A DNA stretch of 64,000 nucleotides from Streptomyces klenkii (GTDB taxonomy: Bacteria; Actinomycetota; Actinomycetes; Streptomycetales; Streptomycetaceae), in NCBI RefSeq assembly GCF_003626645.1, contig NZ_RBAM01000009.1, positions 1 through 64,000 on the forward strand, read 5' to 3'. Shown here one piece after another: positions 1-7,183 of this stretch. Each line of letters opens with the position of its first letter. The first letter of the stretch is position 1. Under the pieces are notes generated by a model that saw only the letters and a program-made list of their open reading frames with translations, did no database searches and was not told where the DNA came from. The position numbers and the translations under genes were made by a program.

Positions 1-85
1 CCCGCAACAGCCGCTCGAACTGCCCGGCCCGCAGCCCGGTGAACGTCTCCACCCACACCCGCTCGGCCCGCAAAACCCCAGCCAT
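1..85 (-). CDS. IS5-type transposase, N-terminal fragment cut by the window edge
   Basis: Reading leftwards from an ATG at 85, the frame stays open to the window edge and begins MAGVLRAERVWVETFTGL, which resembles the N-terminal recognition region of Streptomyces IS5-family DDE transposases ('FTGL...QF..L'). Only about 28 residues are visible, so catalytic residues cannot be checked. It is a different element from the one at 128-1574, whose left end lies about 40 bp upstream of this start. Family assignment is by pattern recognition only. Confidence 0.55.
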   Translation of the reverse strand, partial: MAGVLRAERVWVETFTGLRAGQFERLLR

Positions 86-220
86 ACCGGACAGATGCCC
101 GCTCACCGGGTTGCGGAACACGCTTTAGGGCCTGTTTCGAAAGTGCTGGCCACGAACGTGCTGACGGGCCCGTGGATCAAGGGGATTAGGATCCGGTGAC
201 TGACAATCGATTAGGCGGGG

Positions 221-655
221 GTGTGGTCAGTGGTGGATCACAACAAGAAGGTCGTTCTGGGCTTCTTCGAAGCGGTCAGCGACCGTCGGCTCGGGGACCT
301 TCCCCGGTTCATGGCACACAATGTCGTGGACCACAACAAGATCATCCATGGGGAGGTCGACGAGCCGGGAGCCGCGTTCGAGGGTCTTCGTCAGCAGCTG
401 GTCGCGTTCGAGCCGCTCACAGTCCGTGTGGACGAATTGATCGGCGAGGGCGACCAGGTGGTCGCCCGCGTCACTCAGCGTGGAGTCCACGGTGGAACCC
501 ACCCACGCATGCCCGAGCCGACTGGCCGGAGCTTTGACAACGAGGCGATCTGGATCTTCACCCTGACCGAGGGCAGGATCATCGAGATCCGTGCCGTGAG
601 TGACCGCCTCGGCCTCTTCCTCCAGCTCGGATGGGAGTGGCCGAAGACTGAGTAG
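221..655 (+). CDS. SnoaL-like / ester-cyclase-type protein inside the IS
   Basis: The 144-residue product has the pattern of the SnoaL-like (NTF2-fold) family: an N-terminal helix 'NKKVVLGFFEAVSD', 'MAHNVVDHNKIIHGE', a central 'GEGDQVVARVTQRGVH' strand pair, and a C-terminal 'ITEGRIIEIR'-type strand here reading LTEGRIIEIRAVSDRLGL. These proteins act as polyketide cyclases, as hydroxylases or in unknown roles; the substrate cannot be told. Starts are GTG at 221, 230 or 233, and the conserved region begins just after the last. It lies between the left repeat of the IS and the transposase stop, so it appears to be cargo of the element. It is intact and has no obvious partner gene. Confidence 0.7.
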   Translation: MWSVVDHNKKVVLGFFEAVSDRRLGDLPRFMAHNVVDHNKIIHGEVDEPGAAFEGLRQQLVAFEPLTVRVDELIGEGDQVVARVTQRGVHGGTHPRMPEPTGRSFDNEAIWIFTLTEGRIIEIRAVSDRLGLFLQLGWEWPKTE

Positions 656-675
656 CCATGCGGTGATCGTGCTGC

Positions 676-1492
676 TCACAGCCACTCGTCGATGGCTGCG
701 ATCAGCACGGTTGCTTCGTAGCGGACGGCGAGCTTGTCGTATCTCGTAGCTACCGCGCGGTGGCGCTTGAGGCGGTTGATCCCGCACTCCACCGCGTGGC
801 GCTCGCGGTAGTCGGCCTTGGCACACTTCGGCGGCCGACCTCCGCGGGAACCACGCTTCTTGCGGTTGGCGATCTGGTCGCGCTTTCTCCGGGATCGTGC
901 AGCCGATACCTCGTCTACGCAGGTAGGCGCGGTTCGCGCGGGAGCCGTACGCCCTGTCGGTGCGGACCTTGTCCGGCCGGGTGCGCGGCCGACCCGGGCC
1001 GAGACGCGGCACACGGATGCGGCCCAGGACGACCTGGAACTGCGGGGAGTCGCCCCGCTGTCCGGCCGTGATCACGAGCGACATCAGCTTCTGCGCCTGC
1101 TCGGCCGCCAGATGGATCTTGGTGGTCAGTCCACCGCGTGAGCGTCCGAGACCGTGGCCGTTGGGCTCGGCGAACACGCCGCCGGGCGGCTCGACCTGCA
1201 GGTCCCCCTTTTGCGCGCGGGCGATCGTTGAGTCCACCGAGATGTCCCAGGTGATCAGGCCCTTCGCATCAGCCCGGGCCTGGAGCTGTTCGAAGATCCG
1301 GTGCCACGTGCCGTCGCGCTGCCAGCGGCGGAACAGCCCGCACACCGTCTCCCACGGCCCGTACCGCTCGGGTAGATCCCGCCACGGTATGCCCGTGCGG
1401 GTCCGGAATCGCATCCCGTTGATCGGCTGGCGTTTGGTGTGCACCGGTGGCCGGCCGGCCTTGATGCCTTGCGGCAGCAGGGGTTCCAGCAC
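676..1492 (-). pseudogene. IS5-family transposase of the 128-1574 element, frameshifted
   Basis: The upstream part (from GTG 1492) reads as an IS5-type N-terminus (LEPLLP, 'GIPWRDLPERYGPWETV', 'FRRWQRDGTW', 'DSTIARAQKG') and runs to 'GCTIPEKA'. The expected continuation 'DQIANRKKRGSRGG...RHAVECGINRLK...ATRYDKLA...LIAAIDEWL' is in another frame, ending at 676. One extra base near 877-884 separates the halves, at GAG AAA GCG C. In-frame residues DLTDAQW upstream of 1492 also match the family, so the true start may be up to about 15 codons earlier. This is either a disabling insertion or a +1 programmed shift. I favour inactivation, because no classical slippery heptamer is seen. Confidence 0.75.
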
Positions 1493-1509
1493 TGCCCACT
1501 GGGCGTCCG

Positions 1510-2400
1510 TCAGATCTCCCCGGGCCGTGAACCGTGATCATCGCACGACCTTGATCCACTTCTGAAACAGGCCCTACAGTAGAGACCGGTCTCCGGCCGT
1601 GTGGCGGATGCGGCGGCAACGGCCGAAGCCAGCGGGTCGCGGGCCGGGCGGCCAAGAAGATCCGCGAGGTCGGGAGTGGTGCCGTCCAGGAAGCGGTGCC
1701 GGATGCCCGTGGCGATCGAAGCGAGCATGGGGGGCTGGAACGGCAGGAGCCCCGGCGTCTCATCGAGGAGCCTGCGCCGGTACTCGTCCAGGCCGATGGT
1801 GCGGTGCGAGACGCCGAGTTCGTCAGCCACCTGCTCTGCGGTGATCGGCGTGCCGACGAGGTCATAGACGCGCCCGCTGTGCCGCGTCGGATTCGCCGCA
1901 ATGATCGCCGCGGCGTCGGCGAGATCCTCCCGCGCGACCGCCGCCAGGGCGCCGTCCCCGAAGGCGGACTCCACACCATTACCGGCCCACATCAGCAGGC
2001 CGCCGAAGAGCTCGGCGTACAGGCCGTTGCGCAGGATCGTCCACGGCAGGCCGCTCACCCGCACAAGGCGCTCGGTGGCACGGTGCGCAAGCGCGAAACC
2101 GAGATGGTCGCCGGCTGTGGTCAGGCTCGTGTACACGACGTGGCGCACGCCGTCACGGACGGCGGCGTCCAGGACCGCCTTGTGCCGGCCGACGACCTGG
2201 TCGTCCTCGGCGTAACCGGCAGAAATCAGCACCAAGGTCGACACCCCGGTGAGATCGAGGCTCGCGTGATCGTCAAAGTCGAGGTGCCGCGTCCCCTCGC
2301 CCGGCGTGCGGCTGCCGCCCGCGGCGGTGGCGCCGCCGGCGCGTAGCGCCGCGAGCATGGCCGCGCCGAGGTTCCCGTTTGCTCCCGTCACCAAGATCAT
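1510..2400 (-). CDS. NmrA-like NAD(P)-binding oxidoreductase with an IS-derived tail
   Basis: The product is a Rossmann-fold SDR of the NmrA/QOR2 type. It begins ILVTGANGNLGAA (GxxGxxG nucleotide loop), has 'VVYTSLT' after the fourth strand, and 'LPWTILRNGLY' as in NmrA-like quinone reductases. The last roughly 20 residues (CRACFRSGSRS...) and the stop at 1510 come from the right end of the IS at 128-1574, so the native C-terminus has been replaced. The core fold ends earlier, so the enzyme could still work. It is divergent from the HxlR regulator at 2488, a common pairing in which the regulator controls the reductase in response to electrophile or redox stress. Confidence 0.75.
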   Translation of the reverse strand: MILVTGANGNLGAAMLAALRAGGATAAGGSRTPGEGTRHLDFDDHASLDLTGVSTLVLISAGYAEDDQVVGRHKAVLDAAVRDGVRHVVYTSLTTAGDHLGFALAHRATERLVRVSGLPWTILRNGLYAELFGGLLMWAGNGVESAFGDGALAAVAREDLADAAAIIAANPTRHSGRVYDLVGTPITAEQVADELGVSHRTIGLDEYRRRLLDETPGLLPFQPPMLASIATGIRHRFLDGTTPDLADLLGRPARDPLASAVAAASATRPETGLYCRACFRSGSRSCDDHGSRPGEI

Positions 2401-2487
2401 GTCAATCGCAGTCTTCCGTCGTGGTTCTCATCAGTAACTATGCTTGATCCTCGATCGCACGCCCGCCGGCCACAAGAAGGCACTTTG

Positions 2488-2907
2488 ATGTCAGCCACGC
2501 ACACCGGAGTAACCGCCCCCGCCGACCTCGACCCCTGTGGCCGCGAAGACCATCCCGACTGCGGGATCCGCGACGTCCTTGACCGCATCGGCGACAAATG
2601 GTCGGTGCTCGTGATCGTCGAGCTCGCGGGCGGGCCCCGCCGGTTCCGCGAACTGCAGCGCGCCATCGACGGCATCTCCCAGCGCATGCTCACCCTCACC
2701 GTCCGCAGACTCGAACGCGACGGCCTCGTACTGCGCACCGTGTACCCGACCGTCCCGGCCCAGGTCGACTACCGCCTCACCGAGACCGGAGCCGGCCTGA
2801 CCCACCTGGTCAAGGCGCTCGCCGACTGGTCACTCACGCACCGAGGCGTCATCGCCGAAGCCCGGCACGCGTACGACCAGACGCACCCCGACCACGACAT
2901 CCGCTGA
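2488..2907 (+). CDS. HxlR-family winged-helix regulator
   Basis: The 139-residue product has the HxlR layout: an N-terminal cysteine-containing lead (DPCGREDHPDCGIRDVL), 'IGDKWSVLVIVELAGGPRRFREL', 'IDGISQRMLTLTVRRLERDGLV' (recognition helix), and the wing 'YPTVPAQVDYRLTETG'. HxlR proteins are dimeric regulators, and many respond to aldehydes, quinones or disulfide stress through N-terminal cysteines. ATG 2488 is chosen because AAGAAGG lies 8 bases upstream; an in-frame ATG at 2440 lacks such a site. It is divergent from the NmrA-type reductase, with 87 bp between the starts, so a shared operator there is likely. Confidence 0.85.
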   Translation: MSATHTGVTAPADLDPCGREDHPDCGIRDVLDRIGDKWSVLVIVELAGGPRRFRELQRAIDGISQRMLTLTVRRLERDGLVLRTVYPTVPAQVDYRLTETGAGLTHLVKALADWSLTHRGVIAEARHAYDQTHPDHDIR

Positions 2908-2979
2908 CGAGAAACGGCGGCACCGCACAACCGATCGTCCGGCGCGGCCTGGGGATCCGTGCAACCGTCGCTGTCGCTG

Positions 2980-3468
2980 TCACTCGGCAGTGAGCGCCAA
3001 GTCATGGATCATGAAGTGGAGTTGCACGTCGTCCATCAACTCCGCCCACAGTCCGTCGGCGTCGAGCACGGAGGCCGCGACCATCCGAGCCTCGGCGACG
3101 AGTTCGGGGTCGTACGTGAAGCCTGGCCAAGGAAGGGCGGGGTAGTCGTTCTCCTCGCCGAACTGCCGCACCTTCTCCATGTCGCCCAGGGCGGCGTGCG
3201 GGAGTGACTCGTTCGCCCAGGACCACAGCCAGGTCTGCTGGGCAACGCTGACGCTGCCGATCATGGTGAGTCGGCCTGTGAGAAAGACCTTGCCGTCGCG
3301 CGACCCCGTGATCCGCGCGTCGTTCATCGACCAGTCGTATTGCACGTCTCCGGACAGGCCGAAGCGCTCGACCATGAGTGCCTGCCGTGAGCGCGCCCGC
3401 TCGCGAGCCGCGAGCACGACCGCTTCCTAGTCGGAGTGGTCATGCTTCGAGCGGTCGTCCACGGTCAC
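2980..3468 (-). pseudogene. DUF6882-like protein interrupted by an in-frame TAG
   Basis: The best start is GTG 3468: GAGGAG at 3474-3479 precedes it by 5 bases. Thirteen codons on, the frame hits TAG (3427-3429) and then continues open from GTG 3417 to 2980. The 145 residues after the stop look like DUF6882 (e.g. 'QQTWLWSWANESLP', 'PWPGFTYDPELVAEA', 'LHFMIHDLALTAE'). The gene may be dead, may reinitiate at GTG 3417, which has no good ribosome site, or may depend on suppression. The role of DUF6882 is unknown. The family call is by memory of the W-x-W-A-N pattern. Confidence 0.6.
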
Positions 3469-3535
3469 GGTGTCTCCTCGTGCGGAACTGTCGGCAAGAT
3501 CCTGCCACCCGGCATGTGGCCAGAGGTGAGTCGGA

Positions 3536-4693
3536 TCAGGTCAGCCGTGGCGGGACCCAGGCGTGGTGCCGCAGGATCATGCGCGTGGTGGCGCGGGAAG
3601 GTGTCAGCCGCATCGCCGTGTTCCGCAGGGCGACGGCCAGGGGGTGGGAGAGCTGCTGGCCCATCCGCCCGGCCTGCCGGGCGGCCCGCGCGACGGCCTG
3701 GGTCCGCGGTCGGCGCTCGGCATCGTAGCGGGCGAGCGCGGCCTCGACGCTGGGCTCGGTGGCGAGTGCCGCGGCCAGGGTGACCGCGTCCTCCAGCGCC
3801 TGGCACGCGCCCTGTCCGAGATTGGGGGTCATCGCGTGTGCCGCGTCGCCGAGCAGAGCGGTCCGGCCGACCGCGTACGAGGGGAGCGGTACGCGGAGTT
3901 CGTTGACGTCGTGGTGCAGCACGGCGGTAGCCCGGGTCGCGTCGAGCAGGGCGGGAATCGAACCGTGCCAGGAGTGGAATCGCCTGCGCAGTTCGGCCAG
4001 CGGGTCGGCGAACCGCGTCCCGGCGGGGAGGTTGAGGACGGCGTGCCACTCGGCCCGGCCGTCGTGGAAGGCGATGTGCCCGAACTCGGCCCCGTGCCCC
4101 CAGGTCAGCTCGAAGTCGGTACGCAGGTCGACCGCCTGTTCGGTGATGGCGCGCAGTACTGTCGAGCCGCTGTAGGCCGGGCCGGGGTGGGCGGGGAAAA
4201 GATGGCTGCGCACTTTGCTGCCGATGCCATCGGCCGCCACCACCAGATCGGCTTCCAGAACCGTGTCGCCGCAGTCGACTCGAATCCTCCCGGGGCCGAC
4301 CTGCTCGACCGAGCCCGCCTCGGAACCGATCAGGAGTGACTCGGTCGGCAGGGAGCCGCGGAGCAGCCGGTGCAAGGTGGAGCGGGGGATACCCATGATC
4401 GGCGTGCCCACCGCCTTCTCCAGCGCCGTGCCGTCCATCCGGGCCAGCCATCCGCCCCGTGGCGTGCGAGTGCCGCCGCTGTACTGGCCTCGCGAAGCAT
4501 CCCGTACCGCCTCGCCGACGCCGAGTTCGTCCAGTGCCCGCAGGCCGTTGGCGGCCAGTGAGATGCCCGCCCCCGCATCCCCGAGCATGGACGTGCGCTC
4601 GACGACCGTTACGTCCCATCCGATGCGCCGCAGACCGATCGCGGCGGCCAGCCCGCCGATGCCCCCTCCGACCACCACTGCCGTGTTGCCCAT
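3536..4693 (-). CDS. FAD-dependent monooxygenase (class A, PHBH/UbiH fold)
   Basis: The 385-residue product starts with the Rossmann motif VVVGGGIGGLAAAIGLRR and an acidic strand end (VVER) for FAD ribose binding. It has the 'LVVAADGIGSKVR' DG motif near residue 155 and 'RTALLGDAAHAMTPNLGQGACQALEDA', the GD motif that binds FAD and marks single-component hydroxylases. It uses NAD(P)H and O2 to hydroxylate an organic substrate that cannot be inferred. ATG 4693 is preferred over the in-frame TTG 4699. It is divergent from a TetR gene, and two matching palindromes lie between them (4710-4757), so repression by that TetR is likely. Confidence 0.88.
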   Translation of the reverse strand: MGNTAVVVGGGIGGLAAAIGLRRIGWDVTVVERTSMLGDAGAGISLAANGLRALDELGVGEAVRDASRGQYSGGTRTPRGGWLARMDGTALEKAVGTPIMGIPRSTLHRLLRGSLPTESLLIGSEAGSVEQVGPGRIRVDCGDTVLEADLVVAADGIGSKVRSHLFPAHPGPAYSGSTVLRAITEQAVDLRTDFELTWGHGAEFGHIAFHDGRAEWHAVLNLPAGTRFADPLAELRRRFHSWHGSIPALLDATRATAVLHHDVNELRVPLPSYAVGRTALLGDAAHAMTPNLGQGACQALEDAVTLAAALATEPSVEAALARYDAERRPRTQAVARAARQAGRMGQQLSHPLAVALRNTAMRLTPSRATTRMILRHHAWVPPRLT

Positions 4694-4709
4694 GCCCAAG
4701 CCCCCATCC

Positions 4710-4757
4710 TTCTACGCCTGTAGAAAGAATCCTATCCGAGGCCCTACAGGTGTAGAA
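4710..4757. promoter_or_regulatory. Two matching operator palindromes between monooxygenase and TetR genes
   Basis: TTCTACGCCTGTAGAA (4710-4725) has perfect 6-bp arms. CCCTACAGGTGTAGAA (4742-4757) repeats the same CTAC-N4-GTAG core 32 bp away. Both lie in the 72-bp divergent gap, and the second abuts the TetR gene's ribosome site. This is the usual layout for a TetR repressor controlling itself and its neighbour. Confidence 0.7.
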
Positions 4758-4765
4758 AGGAGCCC

Positions 4766-5323
4766 ATGGCTTCGGAACGGCGCACCCTCCTCGCGGACAC
4801 GGCTCTCGACGTACTCGCCGACGAAGGAATGCGCGGCCTGACCCACCGCGCAGTCGACCGCAAAGCGGCCATGCCGCCCGGCACCACGTCGGCCTACTTC
4901 CGCACCCGAGCCGCGTTGCTCACCGGCCTCGTCACGCGCCTGGTCCAACTCGACCAGGCGGAACTGCAAACGATGGCCGAAGCGCTTCCACCCCTGCGCA
5001 CCGTCGAGGAACTCGTGGACGGCCTGGCGCTGCTCGCCCGGCAGCGACTCACCGGCGAGGGCCGCCGCCGCTCGCTCGCCCGCTACGCCTGCGCCGTCGA
5101 AAGCGTGCGCGACCGTGAGCTGTACGAGATCCTCGTACCCCGCGAGAACGCCGGCCGCGAGGCCGTCCGGCTGTTCCTCACCGCGCACGGGGTGACGGAC
5201 GTCGAGAATCGCTCTCACACTTTGCTGACCTGTGTCGACGGACTGATCTTCGACCGGCTGGTGAGCGGCGGCGAAGTACCGCGAGAGGCCCTCGAAGGGC
5301 TGGTTGCCGCGGCCCTGCGTTAG
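4766..5323 (+). CDS. TetR-family repressor, divergent from the monooxygenase
   Basis: The 185-residue product has a TetR helix-turn-helix near residues 5-50: 'LLADTALDVLADEGMRGLTHRAVDRKAAMPPGTTSAYFRTRAALL'. The ligand-binding half is all-helical. The ribosome site AAAGGAG lies directly upstream of ATG 4766. Its likely targets are the two CTAC-N4-GTAG palindromes in the divergent promoter region, giving self-repression and control of the monooxygenase. The inducer is probably that enzyme's substrate or a related compound; this is inferred from gene arrangement only. Confidence 0.85.
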   Translation: MASERRTLLADTALDVLADEGMRGLTHRAVDRKAAMPPGTTSAYFRTRAALLTGLVTRLVQLDQAELQTMAEALPPLRTVEELVDGLALLARQRLTGEGRRRSLARYACAVESVRDRELYEILVPRENAGREAVRLFLTAHGVTDVENRSHTLLTCVDGLIFDRLVSGGEVPREALEGLVAAALR

Positions 5324-5530
5324 GACCGGGCGTCCACAGCTGTCTCCGCCCATGCCGTCATTCTGACCGGAGTGAGTGCCACTCCGGCGGTCGCAGATCT
5401 GGCCGTTGCCGTCGAGGAAGGGATTGCAGCTGGTGCCACCGCGGTGATGCCGGCGCAACCCACCCCCAACGGTTACCGAGCGGTGCTGCGGCACCCTCAC
5501 GGGGGCGTGTACGAATACGTCGGCCCCTGA
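5324..5530 (+). pseudogene. C-terminal remnant of a VOC/glyoxalase-like protein
   Basis: Directly after the TetR stop an open frame ends with VADLAVAVEEGIAAGATAV and 'PTPNGYRAVLRHPHGGVYEYVGP', which resembles the last part of small VOC-superfamily proteins. No start or ribosome site and no N-terminal half are present. Only about 50 codons match the family, so this is a relic rather than a gene. It sits beside a transposase scrap, consistent with IS-driven decay. Confidence 0.45.
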
Positions 5531-5587
5531 GCCAAGAGTTACTCGTCGATCACGTGACTGCCGCCTGGTCGGACCGTTGTCCTGGGC

Positions 5588-5788
5588 ATGGGGCGGGAGG
5601 AACGCGGCAATCTGCCGGATACGGAGCGGGAACGGCTGCGGCCGCTCCTGCCGGTGAGCAACGGCCGGTGTGGACGATGGCGTGACCGTAGTCAGGTGAT
5701 CGACGGGATCCTGTACCGGGCGCGGACCGGAGTGCAGTGGCGCGACCTGCCGGAGCGGTTCGGGCCGTGGAAGAGCTGGGACGCCTGA
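5588..5788 (+). pseudogene. IS5-family transposase N-terminal fragment
   Basis: The 66 codons include 'ERERLRPLLPV', 'WRDRSQVIDGILYRARTGVQ' and 'WRDLPERFGPWKSWDA', the start of a typical Streptomyces IS5-type transposase. It then stops; the family continues for about 200 more residues. No inverted repeat was found at either side. It differs in sequence from the 128-1574 transposase, so it comes from another element. Confidence 0.75.
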
Positions 5789-5889
5789 CTCCGCCCCTCC
5801 CTCGGGAGCAACCGCAGCCACCCCTCCCAGGTGAAAGCCGGCGGCCTGCCTCACGGCTCACCCAGGCCAACTACACCGTCGCCGGGTCT

Positions 5890-7110
5890 TCAGTTGGTCT
5901 TCGCCGACTCGTCGAAGAACCTGACGATCCGGGGCAGGGCTTGCCACACCGATCCGTTGTGGTCGTAGTCGCCGACGTCGGTCAGCCGGTGTGCGGCGCC
6001 GTTCCTCGTCAACTGGTCGGCACAGTAGGTCGCGTGACTGAAGTCGACGTCCCTGTCGCCCCGGCCGTGGAAGATCTCCACCGGTACGTTCGGCCGCCAG
6101 TCGCACGTGTTGTCCATCGGGCGCAGCTTGTCCTTCAGGACACCGTCGGGCTTGCGGATCTTGTTCAGGAAGTCCTCGGTGAACAGGTCCTTGGAGGCCG
6201 CCGGGAGTTCGCTGACGATCTGCCCGGTGGTGTGATAGCCGTCGAAGAGACCCTCGACCTTGCTGTCGTAGGGGGAGCGGAAGACATCGCCGGGTGACGT
6301 GTAAAGGCCGTACATCTTGTTCCAGGCGGTGACGAAGTAGGCGAGGTAGATGCCGGATTTGGCAATCTTGTCGTCGGCCGCGGCAGCCTCGAAGGCCGAG
6401 AGGTGGTAGGGGCCGCTGACCGGGGCGAGTGCCCCCAGCCGGAAGTAGCGGTCGGCGCCCTCCTGCTGAAGTGCCCGGCCTACCAGCATGGTCGCGGGGC
6501 CGCCCTGCGAGAACCCACTGACCTGAACCTTCCGCTTCAGCTCCCGGCCGTTGCGGTGGGCGAAGGTCCGGGCCGCGCGCAAGCCGTCCACCGAGGCCGC
6601 GACGGTGGCCCGAGGGTCACCGTAGGGGTGGAAGCCTTCGCCCGCGCCGAGGCCCACGTAGTCGGGCGCCGAAACGGCACGCCCGGTCGAGGCGAACAGC
6701 AGGGCGACGAGCCGGTCGTTCGACTTCGGATCCTCCGAGGCGACGTCCTTGCGATAGACGGTGGTGCCGTGCAGCCAGGAGACGGTGGACAGGTGGCGCG
6801 TGCCGTTCTTGGGCAGGACGACGAGCTGGCTCGCGGTCGTGGGGGCGCCCGCGCTGTCAGTGGTGCGGTAGGTGACCCGATAGGCGGTCACGCCGTAGCG
6901 GACCTGGGACGAGTCGATCTTTCCCCGGAGCTCCCCGGCCACTTCCTCCGCCGTAAGGTCGGCCGCTTGCTCGACGGAGACGACGGCACCGCCTTGTACC
7001 CGCTCACTGCGGGAGTCGGCCGCCGCCGAGACCGGAGCCACCAGGGCGGACACACTGCCGAGGACCGCCGCACCAGCCATCATCCGGATACTTGTTCGCC
7101 GTGAAGTCAT
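5890..7110 (-). CDS. Secreted lipase-like alpha/beta hydrolase
   Basis: The 406-residue product has a signal peptide (MTSRRTSIRMMAGAAVLG... ending near VSAAAD). It has the secretory-lipase type alpha/beta hydrolase fold, with 'SWLHGTTVY' (oxyanion strand), 'VQVSGFSQGGPATMLV' (GxSxG nucleophile Ser), 'VEIFHGRGDRDVDF' (acid strand with Asp) and 'GDYDHNGSV' (catalytic His region). It probably hydrolyses esters outside the cell. ATG 7110 is chosen because it opens exactly on the signal peptide; upstream in-frame codons carry no family features. It stands alone between IS debris. Confidence 0.82.
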   Translation of the reverse strand: MTSRRTSIRMMAGAAVLGSVSALVAPVSAAADSRSERVQGGAVVSVEQAADLTAEEVAGELRGKIDSSQVRYGVTAYRVTYRTTDSAGAPTTASQLVVLPKNGTRHLSTVSWLHGTTVYRKDVASEDPKSNDRLVALLFASTGRAVSAPDYVGLGAGEGFHPYGDPRATVAASVDGLRAARTFAHRNGRELKRKVQVSGFSQGGPATMLVGRALQQEGADRYFRLGALAPVSGPYHLSAFEAAAADDKIAKSGIYLAYFVTAWNKMYGLYTSPGDVFRSPYDSKVEGLFDGYHTTGQIVSELPAASKDLFTEDFLNKIRKPDGVLKDKLRPMDNTCDWRPNVPVEIFHGRGDRDVDFSHATYCADQLTRNGAAHRLTDVGDYDHNGSVWQALPRIVRFFDESAKTN

Positions 7111-7183
7111 GGATGGATCATGCCCGTCGGCCGCTCCGCCGGGACACGGGGCGACCCCCCGGGCCGCAAAGGGGGAAAACCCC

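Larger units (their letters stand above)
128..1574. mobile_element. IS5-family (IS427-like) insertion sequence carrying a passenger gene
   Basis: Terminal inverted repeats are visible at 128-145 (GGGCCTGTTTCGAAAGTG) and 1557-1574 (its complement, 16 of 18 matching). A TA dinucleotide flanks both ends (126-127 and 1575-1576), as expected of a TA target duplication. Inside are a DDE transposase on the minus strand (frameshifted) and, between its stop and the left repeat, a SnoaL-like gene on the plus strand. At 1447 bp the element is longer than the roughly 0.85-1 kb usual for this group, and the passenger accounts for the excess. It is inserted in the 3' end of the NmrA-type gene at 1510-2400. 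Confidence 0.75.

Noticed and set aside
1..1574. Composite transposon bounded by the two left-hand IS elements
   Set aside because: The partial transposase at 1-85 belongs to a different element and there is no second copy to the right of 1574.
2440..2487. Upstream ATG for the HxlR gene
   Set aside because: No ribosome site and no conserved residues before 2488, where AAGAAGG is well placed.
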